Shown piece by piece: positions 57,277 to 64,000 of a stretch of 64,000 nucleotides of DNA; positions within the stretch are counted from its first letter, which is position 1; each line of letters opens with the position of its first letter. The DNA comes from Stenotrophomonas maltophilia. GTDB taxonomy: Bacteria > Pseudomonadota > Gammaproteobacteria > Xanthomonadales > Xanthomonadaceae. Below the pieces are notes generated by a model. The model was not told the DNA's origin and did not search any database. It was given only the letters and a program-made list of their open reading frames with translations. Location of the stretch: positions 1,240,001 to 1,304,000 of the forward strand of contig NZ_CP037858.1 in the NCBI RefSeq assembly GCF_006974125.1, read 5' to 3'. Made by a program: the position numbers and the translations under genes.

Positions 57277-58737
57277 CTACCCCGGCAGGTACAGGTCCAC
57301 GTAGTCGGTCACCGGCATCGCCGCCAGCGCCACCGGGTCCAGCGAAGCGGCCAGGATGCGCTGCTGCTGGGCGGTCGGGAAGCAGTGGGCCAGGTGCCGG
57401 CGGAACTTGTCCATCAGCAGGGGAATACCTTCCTCGCGGCGGCGAGCGTGGCCGAGCGGATACTCCACCAGCACCTCCGGCAGCTCCATTCCATCGCTGA
57501 AGCGCACGCTCAGGCCGTTGGCGATGCTGCGCTTGTCCGGGTCCAGGTAATCGGCGCTGAGCTGCGGATCCTCTTGACAGGTCATCTTCGCGCGCAGCGC
57601 GTCGATGCGCGGGTCGGCGGCGACGTCATCCTCGTAGTCCTCGGCCACCAGCCGCCCGTGCAGCAGGGCGATGGCGACCATGTACTGCACGCAGTGGTCG
57701 CGGTCAGCCGGATTATGCAGCGGCCCCTGCTTGTCGATGATGCGGATGCAGGCTTCCTGGGTGCGGATGGCGATGTGCGCGATGTCCTCGACCCGCCGCC
57801 CCATCGCGCGCAGTTGCTGGTGCAGCGCAATCGCCGCCTCCACCGCGGTCTGGCCGTGGAACTCGGCCGGGTAGCTGATCTTGAACAGCACGTTCTCCAT
57901 CACATAGCTGCCCAGCGGTCGCTCCAGCGTCAGTGCCTTGCCATGCATCGACACCGCTTCAAAACCCCAGGTGGGTGCGCTGAGCACGCTGGGGTAGCCC
58001 ATCTCGCCGCTGGCAGCCATCAGCGCCAGGCGCACGCCGCGGCTGGTTGCATCGCCCGCCGCCCAGCTCTTGCGCGAGCCGGTGTTGGGCGCGTGCCGGT
58101 AGGTCCGCAACGCCTGGCCGTCGACCCAGGCCAGTGACAGCGCATTGAGCATGCGCTCGCGGTCCAGCCCGAGCAGCTGCGAGACCACCGCGGTGGTGGC
58201 GACCTTGACCAGCACCACATGGTCCAGCCCGACCCGGTTGAAGGAATTCTGCAGCGCCAGCACGCCCTGGATCTCGTGCGCCTTGATCATCGCCAGCAGC
58301 ACGTCGTGCAGGGTCGGCGGCGGGCGGCGCAGGGCCTGCGCGTTGCGCCCCAGCCAATCGCACACGGCCAGGATGCCGCCAAGATTGTCTGAAGGATGGC
58401 CCCACTCGGCGGCCAGCCAGGTGTCGTTGAAATCCAGCCAGCGCACCATCGCGCCGAGGTTGAAGGCCGCCTGCACCGGGTCCAGCACGTAGTGCGTACC
58501 CGGTACACGCGCGCCGTTGACCACGCTGATGCCCGGCACCAGTGGACCGAGCAGCTTGCTGCAGGCCGGGAAGGACAGTGCTTCCAGCCCGCAGCCCAGC
58601 GTGTCGAGCAGGCAGTGGTGTGCGGTCTGGAAGGCCAGCGGCGAGTCGATGCGGGCATCACGCACGTAATCGACGATATCCACCAGCAGCGCATCCCACG
58701 CTGCATGCTCGTTGGATGGGGTGTGGCTGTCAGACAT
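57277..58737 (-). CDS. prpD: 2-methylcitrate dehydratase, MmgE/PrpD family
   Basis: 486-residue enzyme of propionate (methylcitrate) catabolism. Family blocks [55 protein letters not shown] and [14 protein letters not shown] (the conserved His) are intact. The ATG at 58737 follows AGGAG. It is last in the prp set, 124 bp after prpF with a SMAG pair between. With AcnD and PrpF present, PrpD activity would be redundant or serve another stereoisomer. Confidence 0.93.
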   Translation of the reverse strand: MSDSHTPSNEHAAWDALLVDIVDYVRDARIDSPLAFQTAHHCLLDTLGCGLEALSFPACSKLLGPLVPGISVVNGARVPGTHYVLDPVQAAFNLGAMVRWLDFNDTWLAAEWGHPSDNLGGILAVCDWLGRNAQALRRPPPTLHDVLLAMIKAHEIQGVLALQNSFNRVGLDHVVLVKVATTAVVSQLLGLDRERMLNALSLAWVDGQALRTYRHAPNTGSRKSWAAGDATSRGVRLALMAASGEMGYPSVLSAPTWGFEAVSMHGKALTLERPLGSYVMENVLFKISYPAEFHGQTAVEAAIALHQQLRAMGRRVEDIAHIAIRTQEACIRIIDKQGPLHNPADRDHCVQYMVAIALLHGRLVAEDYEDDVAADPRIDALRAKMTCQEDPQLSADYLDPDKRSIANGLSVRFSDGMELPEVLVEYPLGHARRREEGIPLLMDKFRRHLAHCFPTAQQQRILAASLDPVALAAMPVTDYVDLYLPG

Positions 58738-58779
58738 CGCAGGTCTCCTGGTCGGGGTACACGGTTGCCCGTGCACCAT

Positions 58780-58849
58780 GCCAACCAAGGTTGGCATCTA
58801 CCAAAGCAATCGGTCTCCGCGGTTCGGTAGTCGCCAACCTTGGTTGGCG
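58780..58849. repeat. SMAG-like palindromes between prpF and prpD
   Basis: Minus element GTAGATGCCAACCTTGGTTGGC (58780-58801) and plus element GTAGTCGCCAACCTTGGTTGGCG (58827-58849), here tail-to-tail, in contrast to the head-to-head pairs elsewhere. Confidence 0.85.
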
Positions 58850-58861
58850 TTTACCAACGCG

Positions 58862-60040
58862 TCACTCGGCCGGCACGCGCACCTTGCCTTCCATCAATAC
58901 GCGGGCGCTGCGGCTCATGATGGCCTTGGTCACCGTCCACTGGCTGTCAACGAGGCCAGCCTGCGCGCCGACGCGCAGCGTGCCGGAGGGATGACCGAAG
59001 GTCACCGCTTCGCGTTCGCCACCACCAGCCGCACGATTGACCAGGGTGCCCGGAATCGCCGCTGCAGTGCCGATCGCTACGGCGGCGGTACCCATCATCG
59101 CGTGGTGCAGTTTGCCCATCGACAACGCACGCGCGTGCAGGTCGATGGCCGACGCCGGAATCGCCTTGCCACTGGACGACACGTAGTCCTGTGCCGGTGC
59201 CACGAAGGCCACCTTCGGCGTGTGCTGGCGGGTCGCCGCGTCTTCCAGGCTCTTGATCAGCCCCATGCGCAAGGCGCCGTAGGCGCGGATCTTCTCGAAG
59301 CGCTCCAGTGCTCCCTTGTCCTCGTTGATCGCCGGCTGCAGCTCGGTGCCGGTGTAGCCCAGGTCGGCGGCGTTGAGGAAGATGGTCGGAATGCCGGCGG
59401 TGATCATGGTCACCTCGAAGCTGCCCACGCCCGGCACATCCAGGGTATCGACCAGGTTGCCGGTGGGGAACATCGCGCCCGCATCGCCGTCATCGGACGG
59501 ATCGATGAATTCGAGCTGGATCTCGGCCGCCGGGAAGGTGACGCCGTCCAATTCGAAATCGCCGATTTCCTGCACTTCGCCATCGCGCATCGGCACGTGG
59601 GCGATGATGGTCTTGCCGATATTGGCCTGCCAGATGCGCACGGTGCACAGGCCATCGCGTGGCACGCGGACGGGATCGATCAGCCCGTTGGCGATCGCGA
59701 ACGGACCCACCGCAGTGCTGAGATTGCCGCAGTTTCCGCTCCAGTCGACGAATGCGGTATCGATCGAGACCTGACCGTACAGGTAGTCCACATCGTGGTC
59801 CGGCACAGAAGCGGTGGAGATGATCACGCACTTGCTGGTGCTGGACGTTGCACCGCCCATGCCATCGGTCTGCTTGCCATACGGATCGGGCGAGCCGATC
59901 ACGCGCATCAGCAGCGCATCGCGTGCGGCACCCGGCAGCTGCGCGGCTTCGGGCAGGTCCTGCAGGCGGAAGAACACGCCCTTGCTGGTGCCACCGCGCA
60001 TGTAGGTGGCGGGAATACGGAGTTGCGGGAGGAAGGTCAT
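58862..60040 (-). CDS. prpF: 2-methylaconitate cis-trans isomerase PrpF
   Basis: 392-residue isomerase acting with AcnD to bypass PrpD. PATYMRGGTSKGVFFRLQDLP, DGMGGATSSTSKCVIIS and FVDWSGNCGNLSTAVGPFAI (containing the active-site Cys of this fold) are intact. Same strand as acnD, but separated from it by the parDE pair (prpF start 60040, parE stop 60044, only 3 bp apart), so prpF translation may depend on read-through from parE. Confidence 0.96.
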   Translation of the reverse strand: MTFLPQLRIPATYMRGGTSKGVFFRLQDLPEAAQLPGAARDALLMRVIGSPDPYGKQTDGMGGATSSTSKCVIISTASVPDHDVDYLYGQVSIDTAFVDWSGNCGNLSTAVGPFAIANGLIDPVRVPRDGLCTVRIWQANIGKTIIAHVPMRDGEVQEIGDFELDGVTFPAAEIQLEFIDPSDDGDAGAMFPTGNLVDTLDVPGVGSFEVTMITAGIPTIFLNAADLGYTGTELQPAINEDKGALERFEKIRAYGALRMGLIKSLEDAATRQHTPKVAFVAPAQDYVSSSGKAIPASAIDLHARALSMGKLHHAMMGTAAVAIGTAAAIPGTLVNRAAGGGEREAVTFGHPSGTLRVGAQAGLVDSQWTVTKAIMSRSARVLMEGKVRVPAE

Positions 60041-60043
60041 GGA

Positions 60044-60406
60044 TCAGTATCCTGGATGCGACGAACCAATATCGGGGTTGAGCTCCTCGTCTTCGAACAG
60101 TGCTTCCATGCCCCGCGAAGCGTTCCAGATGCGCACGATGGAAACGTGCGCAGGTAGCTCCACGTAGTAGACCAGGTAGCCGTCGAAGCGACGAACCGGA
60201 TGAAAACGCAATGGCGTTGGCAGCGAGGGCAATAGATCCGCATGCAGTGCGGAACCAGCACCTGGGTGGGCCTCGATCAGCTTGACGACGGATTCCACCG
60301 CATCGATGAAGCCGATTTCCAGCACTTCTCCGCCCTGATCTGCATACCAAGCTGCTGCCTGGTCAAGATCTCGAACCGCTGCAGGGGACCAGTGCGAAGG
60401 TTTCAC
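60044..60406 (-). CDS. parE: RelE/ParE-family toxin
   Basis: 120-residue toxin of a type II system: start PSHWSPAAVRDLDQAAAWYA, then FIDAVESVVKLIEAHPGAGS and the C-terminal beta-strands PLRFHPVRRFDGYLVYYVEL with VSIVRIWNASRGMEALF, matching ParE (gyrase-targeting) better than RelE (no clear catalytic ribonuclease triad), a judgement by eye. The start overlaps the antitoxin stop by 4 bp. Located inside the prp operon. Confidence 0.88.
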   Translation of the reverse strand: MKPSHWSPAAVRDLDQAAAWYADQGGEVLEIGFIDAVESVVKLIEAHPGAGSALHADLLPSLPTPLRFHPVRRFDGYLVYYVELPAHVSIVRIWNASRGMEALFEDEELNPDIGSSHPGY

Positions 60407-60645
60407 TTGCGGTTCCGTGCACGCTCACGGAGCTTGTCAAAGTGATCCGGCGCCAGAGGTGCCGAAGGACCAGAAGCCAGCCCCTCGGCAATCAGCTGCT
60501 TGAGCAGTTCTTCGGCCTTGCTGCGCTGTCGCTGGCGGATCAGGTCGCGCACATAGTCCGACGTGCTGGAGTAGCCGCCTTCGCGCACTTCCTCGTCCAC
60601 GAACTGCTTGAGCGGGTCGGTCAGCGAAATGTTCATGGTGGCCAT
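60403..60645 (-). CDS. parD: ParD-family antitoxin
   Basis: 80-residue protein: ribbon-helix-helix DNA-binding N-terminus (MNISLTDPLKQFVDEEV, GGYSSTSDYVRDLIRQRQRS) and a C-terminal helical toxin-wrapping tail (EELLKQLIAEG, DHFDKLRERARNRK). The ATG at 60645 follows AAAGGAG. The stop overlaps the parE start. Expected to repress its own promoter through the dyad at 60657-60673. Confidence 0.92.
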   Translation of the reverse strand: MATMNISLTDPLKQFVDEEVREGGYSSTSDYVRDLIRQRQRSKAEELLKQLIAEGLASGPSAPLAPDHFDKLRERARNRK

Positions 60646-60656
60646 GAAACTCTCCT

Positions 60657-60673
60657 TTGGCAGTTTTTGCCAA
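60657..60673. promoter_or_regulatory. Candidate parDE operator
   Basis: Inverted repeat TTGGCA-GTTTT-TGCCAA starts 12 bp upstream of parD and sits between the ribosome-binding site and the acnD stop. Position and symmetry suit ParD autorepression; not tested. Confidence 0.55.
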
Positions 60674-60745
60674 GTCAGTGTGCGCCCTGCCCTGGTGTCG
60701 GACAAGCCCGCCCCCGGTCTCCGGGGGCAGGCATTCAGCCCGGCA

Positions 60746-63364
60746 TCACGCCACCTTGGCCCCTTCCAGGAAGTCCTGGGCGAAGCGCTGCAGCACGCCG
60801 CCGGCCTCATAGATCGCCACTTCCTCGTCGCTGTCCAGGCGACAGGTGACCGGCACGATCACGTCCTGGCCGTCGCGGCGGTGGATGACCAGGGTCAGCT
60901 CGGCACGCGGGGTGCGCTCGCCGATCACGTCAAAGGTCTCGGTGCCGTCGATGCCCAGGGTCAGGCGGGTGGTGCCGGGCTTGAACTCCAGCGGCAGCAC
61001 GCCCATGCCGATCAGGTTGGTGCGGTGGATGCGTTCGAAGCCCTCGGCCACAATCGCTTCCACGCCGGCCAGGCGCACGCCCTTGGCGGCCCAGTCACGC
61101 GAGCTGCCTTGGCCGTAGTCGGCACCGGCGATGATGATCAGCGGCTGCTTGCGGTCCATGTAGGTCTCGATCGCCTCCCACATGCGCATCACCTTGCCTT
61201 CCGGCTCCACGCGCGCCAGCGAACCCTGCTTCACGCTGCCGTCGTCGTTGCGCACCATCTCGTTGAACAGCTTCGGGTTGGCGAACGTGGCGCGCTGCGC
61301 GGTCAGGTGGTCACCGCGGTGGGTCGCGTAGGAATTGAAGTCCTCTTCCGGCAGACCCATCTTCGCCAGGTATTCGCCGGCGGCGCTGGAGGCCATGATC
61401 GCGTTGGACGGCGACAGGTGGTCGGTGGTGATGTTGTCCGGCAGCACCGCCAGCGCGCGCATCCCTGCCAGCGTACGCTCACCGGCCAGTGCACCCTCCC
61501 AGTACGGCGGGCGGCGGATGTAGGTGCTCTGCGGGCGCCAGTCGTACAGCGGGCTGACCGCGGCGCCATGCTCCACGCGCACGTTGAACATCGGGTTGTA
61601 GACCTTGCGGAACTGCTCGGGCTTCACCGAGGCTTTCACCACCGCGTCGATCTCGGCGTCGCTCGGCCAGATGTCCTTAAGGCGCACCTCGTTGCCATCG
61701 GCATCCACGCCCAGCACGTCCTTCTCGATATCGAAGCGGACGGTGCCGGCGATGGCGTAGGCGATCACCAGCGGCGGCGAGGCCAGGAAGGCCTGCTTCG
61801 CATACGGATGGATGCGGCCATCGAAGTTACGGTTGCCCGACAGCACGGCCGTGGCATACAGGTCACGGTCGATGATTTCCTGCTGGATCTGCGGGTCCAG
61901 CGCACCACTCATACCGTTGCAGGTGGTGCAGGCGAAGGCGACGATGCCGAAGCCGAGCTGCTCCAGGTCCGGCAGCAGGCCGGATTCTTCCAGGTACAGC
62001 TGCACGGCCTTCGAGCCCGGCGCCAGCGACGACTTCACCCACGGCTTGCGCTGCAGGCCACGCGCGTTGGCGTTGCGCGCCAGCAGTGCGGCAGCAATCA
62101 CGTTGCGCGGGTTGGAGGTATTGGTGCAGCTGGTGATGGCGGCAATGATCACGGCGCCATCGGGCATCAGGCCCTGCGCCTGCTCGGCCTTGCCCGCTTC
62201 CAGCTTGGCTTCGTCGGCGATGCCGCGCTCGGCCAGCTCGGCGGTGGCCACGCGCTTGTGCGGGTTGGACGGGCCGGCCATGTTGCGCACCACGCTGGAC
62301 AGGTCGAAGCGCAGCACGCGCTCGTACTGCGCGGTGGCCAGGTCATCGGCCCACAGGCCGGTGGTGCGCGCGTAGTTCTCAACCAGCGCCACCTGCGATT
62401 CCTCGCGGCCGGTCAGGCGCAGGTAATCGGTGGTCTGTGCGTCGATGTAGAACATGGCGGCGGTGGCGCCATATTCCGGGCACATGTTGGAGATGGTGGC
62501 GCGGTCACCGATGGTCAGTGCCGCAGCACCCTCGCCGAAGAATTCAAGCCAGGCACCGACCACACGTTCCTTGCGCAGGAACTCGGTCAAGGCCAGCACC
62601 ACGTCGGTGGCGGTGATGCCCGGCTGCGGGCGGCCGCTCAGTTCGACGCCGACGGTGTCGGGCAGGCGCATCCACGAGGCACGGCCGAGCATCACGTTCT
62701 CTGCCTCCAGGCCGCCAACACCAATCGCGATCACGCCCAGCGCATCCACGTGCGGGGTATGGCTGTCGGTGCCCACGCAGGTATCGGGGAAGGCGACGCC
62801 GTCCTGTACGTAGACCACCGGCGACATCTTCTCCAGATTGATCTGGTGCATGATGCCGTTGCCCGGCGGAATCACGTCCACGTTCTCGAAGGCCAGCTTG
62901 GTCCAGTCGATGAAGTGGAAGCGGTCCTCATTGCGACGGTCCTCGATGGCGCGGTTCTTCTCGAACGCCTGCGGATCGAAACCACCGCACTCCACCGCCA
63001 GCGAATGATCGACGATCAGCTGCACCGGCACCACCGGATTGACCTTGGCCGGGTCGCCGCCCTTGTCAGCGATCGCATCACGCAGGCCGGCCAGGTCCAC
63101 CAGCGCGGTCTGGCCGAGGATGTCGTGACAGACCACGCGCGCCGGGAACCACGGGAAATCGAGGTCGCGACGGCGCTCGATCAGCTGCTTCAGCGAGTCG
63201 CTGAGCGTGGCCGGATCGCAGCGGCGCACCAGGTTCTCGGCCAGCACGCGCGAGGTGTACGGCAGGGTGGCATAGGCGCCGGGCTGGATGGCATCGACGG
63301 CGGCGCGCGCGTCGAAATAGTCCAGCGCGCTGCCGGGGAGGTTCTTGCGGTAATCGGTATTCAT
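60746..63364 (-). CDS. acnD: Fe/S-dependent 2-methylisocitrate dehydratase AcnD
   Basis: 872-residue aconitase-fold enzyme dehydrating 2-methylcitrate to 2-methylaconitate. The 4Fe-4S ligands are the Cys in ITSCTNTSNP (about 412) and ACTTCNG (about 478). ADYGQGSSRDWAAKG and the swivel domain are present, close to the usual 860-870 length. Identity as AcnD and not AcnA rests on the neighbours prpC and prpF. Between prpC and acnD lie 97 bp with a long hairpin. Confidence 0.95.
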   Translation of the reverse strand: MNTDYRKNLPGSALDYFDARAAVDAIQPGAYATLPYTSRVLAENLVRRCDPATLSDSLKQLIERRRDLDFPWFPARVVCHDILGQTALVDLAGLRDAIADKGGDPAKVNPVVPVQLIVDHSLAVECGGFDPQAFEKNRAIEDRRNEDRFHFIDWTKLAFENVDVIPPGNGIMHQINLEKMSPVVYVQDGVAFPDTCVGTDSHTPHVDALGVIAIGVGGLEAENVMLGRASWMRLPDTVGVELSGRPQPGITATDVVLALTEFLRKERVVGAWLEFFGEGAAALTIGDRATISNMCPEYGATAAMFYIDAQTTDYLRLTGREESQVALVENYARTTGLWADDLATAQYERVLRFDLSSVVRNMAGPSNPHKRVATAELAERGIADEAKLEAGKAEQAQGLMPDGAVIIAAITSCTNTSNPRNVIAAALLARNANARGLQRKPWVKSSLAPGSKAVQLYLEESGLLPDLEQLGFGIVAFACTTCNGMSGALDPQIQQEIIDRDLYATAVLSGNRNFDGRIHPYAKQAFLASPPLVIAYAIAGTVRFDIEKDVLGVDADGNEVRLKDIWPSDAEIDAVVKASVKPEQFRKVYNPMFNVRVEHGAAVSPLYDWRPQSTYIRRPPYWEGALAGERTLAGMRALAVLPDNITTDHLSPSNAIMASSAAGEYLAKMGLPEEDFNSYATHRGDHLTAQRATFANPKLFNEMVRNDDGSVKQGSLARVEPEGKVMRMWEAIETYMDRKQPLIIIAGADYGQGSSRDWAAKGVRLAGVEAIVAEGFERIHRTNLIGMGVLPLEFKPGTTRLTLGIDGTETFDVIGERTPRAELTLVIHRRDGQDVIVPVTCRLDSDEEVAIYEAGGVLQRFAQDFLEGAKVA

Positions 63365-63418
63365 GGGCTGGCGGAGTACTTGGGGCGGGCCGGGTGCCGG
63401 CGGTGCGGCGGCGAAAGC

Positions 63419-63445
63419 ATCCGGCCGGCACGCGGCCGGCCGGAT
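63419..63445. other. Hairpin between prpC and acnD
   Basis: ATCCGGCCGGC-ACGCG-GCCGGCCGGAT, 11-bp stem, 16 bp after the prpC stop. No U-tract; may tune expression of downstream prp genes or protect the prpC end. Confidence 0.6.
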
Positions 63446-63461
63446 GGGTGCAGCAGGTAGA

Positions 63462-64000
63462 TCAGGCGCGCTTGTCGATGGCGACGAAGTCGCGATCTTC
63501 CGGACCGATGTAGTTGGCGCTCGGGCGGATGATCTTGCCGTCGATGCGCTGCTCGACGATGTGCGCGCTCCAGCCCGCGGTGCGGGCGATCACGAACAGG
63601 GGGGTGAACATCGCGGTCGGCACGCCCATCATGTGGTAGCTGACGGCGCTGAACCAGTCCAGGTTCGGGAACATCTTCTTGATGTCCCACATCACCGATT
63701 CCAGGCGCTCGGCGATGTCGTACATCTTCATGCTCGACTGCTCTTCGGACAGCTCGCGGGCCACGTCCTTGATCACCTTGTTGCGCGGATCGGAGACGGT
63801 GTAGACCGGGTGGCCGAAACCGATCACCACTTCCTTGCGCTCGACGCGCGCCTTGATGTCTTCCTCGGCCTCATCGGGGTTGTCGTAGCGCTTCTGCACC
63901 TCGAACGCCACTTCGTTGGCGCCACCGTGCTTCGGGCCACGCAGCGCACCGATGCCACCGCAGATCGCGCTGTACATGTCGCTGCCGGTACCGGCGATGA
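63462..64000 (-). CDS. prpC: 2-methylcitrate synthase, 5' part outside window
   Basis: C-terminal 178 residues of a citrate-synthase-fold enzyme condensing propionyl-CoA with oxaloacetate. Active-site histidines are in [13 protein letters not shown] and [14 protein letters not shown]. The start lies beyond the right edge: upstream in-frame residues ([21 protein letters not shown]) continue without a stop. First visible gene of the prp cluster; prpB and the regulator would be expected further right. Confidence 0.94.
   Translation of the reverse strand, partial: IAGTGSDMYSAICGGIGALRGPKHGGANEVAFEVQKRYDNPDEAEEDIKARVERKEVVIGFGHPVYTVSDPRNKVIKDVARELSEEQSSMKMYDIAERLESVMWDIKKMFPNLDWFSAVSYHMMGVPTAMFTPLFVIARTAGWSAHIVEQRIDGKIIRPSANYIGPEDRDFVAIDKRA

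Noticed and set aside
60044..60645. Transposon or genomic island carrying parDE
   Set aside because: No terminal repeats, integrase or composition break around the pair; treated as a simple insertion.

Overview
The window is high-GC gammaproteobacterial chromosome and reads as Stenotrophomonas, most likely the S. maltophilia complex. Evidence: many short GTAG-headed palindromes of the type described as SMAG repeats in that species, the gene orders rpoE-rseA-mucD-lepA, hflK-hflC-DUF2065-purA and prpC-acnD-prpF-prpD, and a TCS/GT39/PAP2/eptA lipid A cluster. No phage, IS element, CRISPR array, rRNA or tRNA was recognised. Almost all DNA is coding; the long gaps are filled with palindromic repeats.

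Layout. 1-4220 (minus): envelope-stress operon rpoE, rseA, mucD, then lepA (runs off the left edge), with a good sigma-E promoter in front of rpoE. 4456-6519: fadB/fadJ-type fatty-acid oxidation protein. 6520-7169: repeats. 7170-10572: two pirins around aqpZ and a small secreted protein. 10788-13093: cstA plus its small YbdD-like partner. 13438-15209: DUF819 membrane protein and a glyoxalase-fold protein. 15232-21584: two-component system (minus), then GT39/ArnT-like transferase, PAP2 phosphatase and phosphoethanolamine transferase eptA, a probable lipid A remodelling unit. 21585-22199: repeats. 22200-27034: ACE-like dipeptidase lipoprotein, hypothetical protein, siderophore-interacting protein and Bcr/CflA exporter. 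27224-30343: tandem glycine riboswitch and gcvP. 30436-34775: VOC protein, amino-acid permease with PAS-AraC regulator, lysine-rich basic protein, hydrolase and small membrane protein. 34862-41617: chemoreceptor, secreted CARDB protein, L,D-transpeptidase, M23 peptidase and a DUF membrane protein. 41735-45643 (minus): hflK-hflC-DUF2065-purA. 45797-49590: acrylyl-CoA reductase family protein, PilH-like regulator, DnaJ/CbpA, peroxiredoxin and ferritin-like protein. 49705-57043 (minus): PBP1C and bacterial alpha-2-macroglobulin. 57277-64000 (minus): methylcitrate (propionate) genes prpC (partial), acnD, an inserted parDE toxin-antitoxin pair, prpF and prpD.

Two layers of non-coding repeat stand out. 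SMAG-like palindromes lie just after stop codons, often as head-to-head pairs, and in two genes they supply the stop codon. A larger module of roughly 190-210 bp occurs five times (one copy lacks its head). It has a head hairpin, an ACCCGCAGAGG box and a branched structure whose outer stem differs in sequence between copies but stays paired. Four copies form two head-to-head composites. I regard this module as the most interesting unexplained structure in the window.
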